This document shows positions 58,595 through 64,000 of a stretch of 64,000 bases of DNA, in pieces. Position 1 is the stretch's first letter, and the number at the start of each line of letters is the position of its first letter. The notes beneath the pieces were generated by a model, which searched no databases, had not been told where the DNA came from, and saw nothing but the letters and a program-made list of their open reading frames with translations. The position numbers and the translations under genes were made by a program. Source of the stretch: Burkholderiales bacterium (GTDB taxonomy: Bacteria > Pseudomonadota > Gammaproteobacteria > Burkholderiales > WYBJ01); assembly GCA_022841915.1 (NCBI GenBank), contig JALHQN010000009.1:1-64000 (forward strand). The letters are read 5' to 3'.

Positions 58595-59510
58595 TTACGC
58601 GCCGGCGGCATGCGTCGCGACATAGTCATGCTGGTAGATGCGCTCATGCGCGAGCACCGCCCACGCAATGCGTGCGTTCTTCGCTGCAAGAGCCACCGCA
58701 GCAATGTTCTTGTTGCGCCGGGCAACGAGCTTGCGCAACCACCCGTCGGGCGCATCACGCTTTCGTTCAAGCTGTGCAATCACAGTGCGTGCGCCGTGGG
58801 TCAACATCGTGCGCAGATAGACATCCCCGCGCTTGCTGATCCGACCCAGGCTCGTCTTGCCTCCCGTGCCTTCATGGCGTGGCACCATACCGAGCCAGGC
58901 CGATACCTGCCGAGCGTTCTTGAAGCTCTTCACATCACCCACGGTCGCCACAAACGCGCTCGCGGTGATCGGTCCGATGCCGGCAATCGCTTCGAGCTTG
59001 CGGCTTTGCTCGTTGGCTCGATGCCACTGCTTGATCTGCCCCTCCAGTTCGGCAACCTGCTGGTGTAACACCCTGAGATTCTTCCCGAGGCGCGCGATCA
59101 ACTGGCGCATCAATCCGGGCAGCCTATTCTCGCCATCCTTCAGAATCTCGGCCAAGCGCACTCCGATGTGCCCGATACCTTTGGCGATCACGATCCCAAA
59201 CTCCGCCAATAAACCGCGGATCTGATTCGCCTGGGCAGTCCGCGCCTTCACGAACCCTTGGCGGGCTCGGTGAAGCGCCAGTACCGCTTGCATCTCCACG
59301 TTCTTGATCGGAACGAAGCGCATATTCGGTCGCCCAACCGCCTCGCAGATCGCCTCCGCGTCGTTGCGATCGCCCTTGTTCGTCTTCACATACGGCTTCA
59401 CGAACTGGGGAGCCATCAGTCGAACCGTGTGACCAAGGCTCGAAAGTGTCCTCGCCCAGTAGTGCGCCCTCCCACAGGCCTCCATGCCGATCAAGCACGG
59501 CTGAAGTCCA
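58595..59510 (-). pseudogene. IS110-family transposase, N-terminally truncated
   Basis: The frame contains PCLIGMEACGRAHYWARTL, VKPYVKTNKGDRNDAEAICE, the transposase_20 motif LEAIAGIGPITASAFVATVG, FKNARQVSAWLGMVPRHEGT and RISKRGDVYLRTMLTHGAR, all typical of IS110 DEDD transposases. The N-terminal approximately 50 residues with the first catalytic Asp are missing. The open frame extends to 59566 only by running into unrelated sequence. The conserved Glu and later Asp residues remain. It is unlikely to be active. Confidence 0.85.
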
Positions 59511-59738
59511 GGCCGGCATCGGCCGCCTACGCATGGACAGGCGGACCTTCCAGAGGCCGTTTCCAATTCCTATGCGCCAGCCCAGTAATGCTCACGGCGG
59601 CGCCGATGCTTCTTGCGTAGATGGAGCAGCATCGCCTATGCTTGTCAAGCCCCCGGCAACGATCTGGCCGTGCACGCCTGGCAGCGTGCTTGTGCTACAG
59701 ATCGGGGGCGGAACTGGAGTAACTAGTGCAACAGGCAT

Positions 59739-59780
59739 AAAAAAACGTGCTTCGCGCTCGATACCCTCGAGTGAAGCACG
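59739..59780 (-). terminator. Rho-independent terminator, minus-strand orientation
   Basis: CGTGCTTC pairs with GAAGCACG and CTCGA with TCGAG around a TACCC loop, with a small internal bulge. Seven A residues on the plus strand directly to the left become a T-tract for minus-strand transcription. It faces away from the downstream binding-protein gene, so it would stop transcripts coming from the right. Confidence 0.6.
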
Positions 59781-59855
59781 AGTTGCGAGCGTGCGAGGAT
59801 ACGAGCGCACCTCGACCCGCCGTCGGTGTGCTCGTAGCGTTCAAGGAGGAGAGCC

Positions 59856-61442
59856 ATGAACCGCACGCACATACTTGCCCGAGCGATCGCGCTCGTCGCT
59901 ATGTTGTCATTGGCCTCTGCAGCCATCGGTCAGAAGTATGGCGGAATTCTCAAGCGCGCCAATGAGGAGAATCCACCGAGCGCCTCCCTTCATGAGGAGG
60001 GCTCCAATATCGTCTCCACCCCGTTTGTTCCTGTCTTCAACAATCTGATCGAGTTCGATCAGACCAAGAACCTCAGTCGCCCGGATGCGATCGTGCCCGA
60101 TCTCGCCACCAGTTGGACGTGGAGCGCGGACAATAAAACCCTGACATTCAAACTGCGCCGAGGCGTGCAGTTTCACGATGGCAAACCTTTCTCGGCTGCC
60201 GACGTCAAATGCACCTGGGATGCCATCAGCGGCAAGCGCGATGCAGGATGGCGGCGAAACACGCGCAAATCCTGGTACGTGAATCTACAAGAAGTCGTCG
60301 TCGACGCGGATGACCAGGTGAGCTTCCGACTGAACCGTCCTCAGCCCTCCTTTCTCCACTTCTTCGCGGCTGCCTGGTCGGTGGTCTACCCTTGCCACGT
60401 GGACGGCAAGACGATGCGGCAGCGGCCCATCGGCACCGGACCCTTCATGGTCAAGTCGATCGAGCCGGGCAAGATGATCCGTTTGGTGAAGAACCCGAAC
60501 TACTTCAAGCCCGGTCGCCCGTATCTCGACGGAATCGACATGCCCATCATTTCTTCGCCGAGCACTCGTCTGCTCGCCTTCGTGGCAGGCGAGACGGATA
60601 TCTACACGCCGAGTGCCACCCTGCTCGCGGAGGTGAAGCGGAAGGTGCCCGACGCTCAGTGCGATGTGGGCTTGAGCTACGCGTATACACAGCTTCTCAT
60701 CAACCGCTCCATGGCGCCATTCAGCGATGTTCGCGTCCGGCGCGCGTTGGCGCTTGCCATCGACCGTGAAGCCGTCATCCGAGTCAAGGGTGCCGGGCTG
60801 GATCGTCTCGGGGGCGAGCTGATGCCGCCACCCGAGGGTACATGGGGGCTGGACAAAGCCGAGTTGGCGGCTATTCCAGGCTATGGGCCAGACCTGGAGC
60901 AGCGCCGCGAAGAGGCCCGCAAACTCATGCGTGAGGCGGGTTACGGCCCTGACAAGCCACTGACGCTCGTACTGAGCACCCGCGACGTACCGCGGTATCG
61001 GGACGTCTCCATATTGATTCTGGACAACCTCTCCAAGATTTACGTCAAGGGCGAAATGAAGACCTACGACACCAGCTTATGGACCACCGTCGTGCAGAAG
61101 AAAAACTATTCGGTGGGTGTTCGATCGCGAGGGCAGCCCATTGATGATCCGGACGTTTCGTTCTACGAGAGCTTTTCGTGCACGTCGACGAGAAATGCGG
61201 ATGGTTACTGCAACAAGGATATGGAAGCGCTGTTCGAACAGCAGTCGACCACGGTCGATCCGGTAGCACGCAAGAAATTGGTCCAGGACATAGACCGCAA
61301 GCTTCAACTGGACATCGTGCGCCCGACCATCACCTTCGCGGCCCTGCCATACTGCAGGCGCCCGCACGTGAAGGGCTATGTCCCCAGCTTGAATAATCAG
61401 TACAGCAACTTGCGTATGGAGAACGTCTGGCTGGATCGTTAA
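59856..61442 (+). CDS. Family-5 ABC transporter substrate-binding protein (oligopeptide/dipeptide type)
   Basis: The 528-residue precursor has a signal peptide (IALVAMLSLASAAIGQ), then the SBP_bac_5 layout: IVPDLATSWTWSADNKTLTF, KLRRGVQFHDGKPFSAADVK, RPIGTGPFMVKSIEPGKMIR, RVRRALALAIDREAVI, and a C-terminal PHVKGYVPSLNNQYSNLRM. It would capture a peptide or similar ligand in the periplasm for an ABC importer; permease and ATPase genes are not in the window. AAGGAGGA lies 5 nt before the ATG, one of the strongest ribosome-binding sites here. Two Bug-type binding genes follow in the same direction. Confidence 0.92.
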   Translation: MNRTHILARAIALVAMLSLASAAIGQKYGGILKRANEENPPSASLHEEGSNIVSTPFVPVFNNLIEFDQTKNLSRPDAIVPDLATSWTWSADNKTLTFKLRRGVQFHDGKPFSAADVKCTWDAISGKRDAGWRRNTRKSWYVNLQEVVVDADDQVSFRLNRPQPSFLHFFAAAWSVVYPCHVDGKTMRQRPIGTGPFMVKSIEPGKMIRLVKNPNYFKPGRPYLDGIDMPIISSPSTRLLAFVAGETDIYTPSATLLAEVKRKVPDAQCDVGLSYAYTQLLINRSMAPFSDVRVRRALALAIDREAVIRVKGAGLDRLGGELMPPPEGTWGLDKAELAAIPGYGPDLEQRREEARKLMREAGYGPDKPLTLVLSTRDVPRYRDVSILILDNLSKIYVKGEMKTYDTSLWTTVVQKKNYSVGVRSRGQPIDDPDVSFYESFSCTSTRNADGYCNKDMEALFEQQSTTVDPVARKKLVQDIDRKLQLDIVRPTITFAALPYCRRPHVKGYVPSLNNQYSNLRMENVWLDR

Positions 61443-61472
61443 CCACTCAGGCACTCACGCTGGCGCGCACGC

Positions 61473-61495
61473 GCAACCCGAACGATCTGGGTTGC
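61473..61495. other. Small stem-loop after the ABC binding-protein gene
   Basis: GCAACCC and GGGTTGC form a 7-bp stem around a 9-nt loop about 30 bp past the stop codon. There is no T-tract after it, so a terminator role is uncertain. Confidence 0.3.
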
Positions 61496-61637
61496 ACCGA
61501 TTGCAGGGCACTGCGCCTCCTTGCAGCTCGCCTGATGCGGGCTTCGTCGCATGGACATTCGAACAGGTGCCGCAGCGCCACGCCTCGAAGTCATCGCCGT
61601 AAAGTCTCTGCAATGAAGACGAGACGGAGGTAAGCAG

Positions 61638-62612
61638 ATGAAACTGAGGAACCCAGCAGCCAAAACGACTTCCTCAATCGTGTTGATGCTCGTAGTCTGT
61701 AGCGTCATGGCGCAGCAGGACTATCCCAACAAACCGATACGTTTCATCGTGCCCTACCCAGCTGGAGGCAGTACTACTTATACCGCCCGCCTGGTTGGGC
61801 AGCAGTTGACCGATGCGTGGGGCCAGCAAGTCGTCATCGATAATAGGGGCGGTGCAAACACGGCGATCGGCACGCACGCCGCTGTGAAGGCGCGGCCAGA
61901 CGGCTATACCATCCTGCTCTCAGGCAGCATCGTCGCCGCCAATCACAACCTGCATCGCCTGCCTTATGACGGATTGAATGATCTGGCCTCGGTGGCTTCG
62001 GTCGCAAGCTATGAGAATCTGTTGGTGGTTCATCCCTCGGTTCCCGCAATGACGCTGAAAGAACTGATCGCACTGGCCAAGGCCAAACCCGGCCAGATCA
62101 ACTTCGGCACGTCGAGCACTGGAGGCTCGACGCACTTGGCAGCGGAATTGTTCAATAGCGTAGCTGGAATCAAGACCCAACAAATTCCCTACAAGGGCGG
62201 TGGCCCCGCTATCGCGGATCTCATCGGTGGCCAGGTGCATTTCATGATGGCAGTGCCGACGAACGTCGTTGCTCACGTGCAAGGTGGCCGGCTGCGCGCC
62301 ATCGCAATTTCAGGAGATTCGCGGATCGCATCGCTGCCGAACGTTCCCACGTTTGCCGAGGCGGGGTTGCCCAGCGTCTCCTTGCGAACCTGGCAAGGCG
62401 TGGCGGCGCCTGCCGGCACGCCAAAGGCGATCATCGACAGAATGGCGGCAGAAATTCAGAAGCTCGTGGCGTCGCCCGAGGCGAGGGAAAAGCTGGCCGC
62501 GCAGGGTTTCGAGCCCTTCTACAATTCGCCCGAGCAGACGACAGCGCTGCTGAAGACGGAGGTGGCGAAATGCGCCAAGATCATCAGGGATGCAAACATC
62601 AAGGTGCAGTGA
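61638..62612 (+). CDS. Bug/TctC-family periplasmic solute-binding protein
   Basis: The 324-residue precursor starts MKLRNPAAKTTSSIVLMLVV with cleavage probably after MAQ. It then shows YPNKPIRFIVPYPAGGSTT, QQVVIDNRGGANTAIG, KARPDGYTILL, KPGQINFGTSSTGGSTHLAA and IKTQQIPYKGGGPAIADLIG, the standard Bug motif series. It lacks the C-terminal tryptophan-lysine pattern (here KCAKIIRDANIKVQ). GGAGG lies 7 nt upstream. Ligand unknown; it is followed by another Bug gene. Confidence 0.92.
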   Translation: MKLRNPAAKTTSSIVLMLVVCSVMAQQDYPNKPIRFIVPYPAGGSTTYTARLVGQQLTDAWGQQVVIDNRGGANTAIGTHAAVKARPDGYTILLSGSIVAANHNLHRLPYDGLNDLASVASVASYENLLVVHPSVPAMTLKELIALAKAKPGQINFGTSSTGGSTHLAAELFNSVAGIKTQQIPYKGGGPAIADLIGGQVHFMMAVPTNVVAHVQGGRLRAIAISGDSRIASLPNVPTFAEAGLPSVSLRTWQGVAAPAGTPKAIIDRMAAEIQKLVASPEAREKLAAQGFEPFYNSPEQTTALLKTEVAKCAKIIRDANIKVQ

Positions 62613-62885
62613 TTGACCTCAAGCGCCCGCCTACGATGGATGTGTCCGGGCCGCCTTCCGTACTCGCAATCCGACAGGGGGCGCTGGCAATTCCATGTGG
62701 CGGCCAGTGCGAGCGAGCAGCACGGCGGGTTATCAGCGCGTGGGGCCCAATAAGCAGCAGCGATCACACAACGTCAGCTTGGGATGATAGCCGGAAGTCT
62801 TGCAATAGCTACTGTCGCAACGCGCATCCCCTCCCAATGCACCTTGGTTGTCCGCTCATTCAAGACCCTAAAACATGGAGATCGC

Positions 62886-63869
62886 ATGACGAGAAGTTTC
62901 CACAGATTCCATCCGTCGACGAGTGTCGTCGTGTTCGGTTGCTTGCTGCTTTCGACTGCAACCGTGGCACAGACCTATCCCACCAAACCGATCCGTATGG
63001 TGGTCGCACAGTCCACCGGCGGCAATGCCGACTTCATTGCGCGTATCTTTGCCCAGGGTTTGAGCGATCGGCTCGCGCAGCAGATCGTCGTCGACAATCG
63101 GGCCGGCGGGGCAGGAATCATCGCGGCCGAAATGGTGGGGAGAGCTTCGCCCGACGGCTACACGCTCTTGCTCGCCCCAACGAGTTTCGGCATCAACCCC
63201 GCGCTCTATCCCAAGCTGCCGTACAACCCGCAGCGCGACTTTGCACCGGTCTCGCTGCTCGCAGCGAGTTCGGCTGTCATCGTCGTCAGTCCGGCTCTGC
63301 AGGTGAAGACAGTGGGTGAACTCATCGCAATGGCGAAAGCGCAGCCCGGCAAGCTACATTTCGGCTCGTCCGGAATCGCGTCAGCCAACCGTCTCGCGGG
63401 CGAATTGTTCAACTCGATGGCGGGCGTGAACATCGTCCATGTCCCCTACAAAGGGGCCCCAACGGCTATCACCGATCTGGTCGGAGGCCGCATCCAGGTA
63501 ATGTTCGCCAGCCCGCCGTCGGTCATGGCCCTCGTGCGCAGCGGTAAACTGCGCGCCATTGCCACGGCGGGCACCAAGCGCGCTGCGCAGTTGCCCGATG
63601 TGCCCACGGTGATCGAATCCGGCGTGCCGGGCTACCAGAACACCATCTGGCAAGCGCTGCTGGTACCGGCTCGCACGCCGCAAGCGATCATCGCTCAACT
63701 GCACAAGGAAATCGCGGACATCGCCAAGCAGCCAGACGTCCGCGAGCGCCTGCTGCGCGACGGGTCGGAAGCGATCGCCAGCACACCCAAGGAACTTGGG
63801 GAGCACCTGACCGACGAGATCTCGCGCTGGACCAAACTGGTCAAGAGCATAGGTTTGAAGGTCGAGTAA
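62886..63869 (+). CDS. Bug/TctC-family periplasmic solute-binding protein
   Basis: I start this gene at the ATG at 62886 (MTRSFHRFHPSTSVVVFG), with TGGAG 5 nt upstream and a signal peptide ending near TATVAQ, rather than at 62784. Family motifs follow: YPTKPIRMVVAQSTGGNAD, QIVVDNRAGGAGIIAAEM, RASPDGYTLLLAP, QPGKLHFGSSGIASANRLA, VNIVHVPYKGAPTAITDLVG and the end SRWTKLVKSIGLKVE. It differs from the preceding Bug protein enough to bind a different ligand. The last 130 bp of the window after it hold no recognisable gene. Confidence 0.92.
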   Translation: MTRSFHRFHPSTSVVVFGCLLLSTATVAQTYPTKPIRMVVAQSTGGNADFIARIFAQGLSDRLAQQIVVDNRAGGAGIIAAEMVGRASPDGYTLLLAPTSFGINPALYPKLPYNPQRDFAPVSLLAASSAVIVVSPALQVKTVGELIAMAKAQPGKLHFGSSGIASANRLAGELFNSMAGVNIVHVPYKGAPTAITDLVGGRIQVMFASPPSVMALVRSGKLRAIATAGTKRAAQLPDVPTVIESGVPGYQNTIWQALLVPARTPQAIIAQLHKEIADIAKQPDVRERLLRDGSEAIASTPKELGEHLTDEISRWTKLVKSIGLKVE

Positions 63870-64000
63870 GTCGGTCCAGACCGCCCGTAGGGTCAAGGAC
63901 TTCGTCGGCTGGGTGCGTCTTTAGTCGTGGGCTCCGATTCGCCATGCCATTGCGCATTCGTTGACCAGTACATGACCAGATTGAACCGCCCCGGGTTTTC

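Overview
The window reads as high-GC proteobacterial chromosome, most likely a betaproteobacterium of the Burkholderiales type. The grounds are several tripartite-tricarboxylate (Bug/TctC) periplasmic binding proteins, a class III CoA-transferase, a PEP-CTERM exported protein, hydantoin-degrading amidohydrolases and many decayed insertion sequences. This is inference from gene content; there is no rRNA or other marker gene. The proportion of decayed mobile DNA is high: four transposase families (IS5, IS110 and two integrase-core families), nearly all broken, with IS ends lying inside or against truncated host genes.

Layout. 0.2-1.4 kb: CaiB/BaiF CoA-transferase. 1.4-3.3 kb: IS5 and integrase-core IS debris around a small secreted glycine-rich protein. 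3.7-14.3 kb: one 3515-residue TcA-type insecticidal toxin-complex subunit with extra N-terminal modules and no TcB/TcC partner; its ATGA-coupled downstream gene is cut off after about 24 codons by a 174-bp miniature IS. 14.6-27.6 kb: a segment bounded by two 45-bp direct repeats matching the 3' half of a tRNA (probably tRNA-Pro), each close to a tyrosine-recombinase fragment. I read this as a decayed genomic island. It carries a FitAB/VapBC module, a vapC remnant, a Bug protein, a RelE-like toxin (frameshifted) with an XRE antitoxin, an amidase, a hydantoinase, a D-carbamoylase, the stub of a hydantoin racemase, an orotate phosphoribosyltransferase and an overlapping M20 carbamoylase/allantoate-type amidohydrolase. 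27.9-30.3 kb: another VapBC-type pair, then an IS copy with both terminal inverted repeats and a tandem partial copy.

30.5-57.0 kb (minus strand): a two-gene unit dominated by one uninterrupted 25.9-kb gene for an 8647-residue surface protein. It has an LEPR-XLL N-terminus, thousands of residues of repeats, an RTX calcium-binding block, a beta-propeller/sialidase-like section, parallel beta-helix sections, and a C-terminal cohesin-dockerin-cohesin cassette. Forty-nine bases downstream lies a small PEP-CTERM protein that itself looks like a cohesin-fold domain. The pair suggests a self-assembling extracellular matrix or adhesin system using cohesin-dockerin contacts. This is the most striking feature of the window.

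57.0-59.6 kb: non-coding sequence, a Bug-gene stub interrupted by an IS fragment, and an N-truncated IS110 transposase. 59.8-63.9 kb: a family-5 (oligopeptide-type) ABC substrate-binding protein followed by two more Bug proteins, all plus strand with strong ribosome-binding sites. This is a solute-scavenging block whose permease genes are not in the window. No CRISPR array, rRNA or complete tRNA was found.
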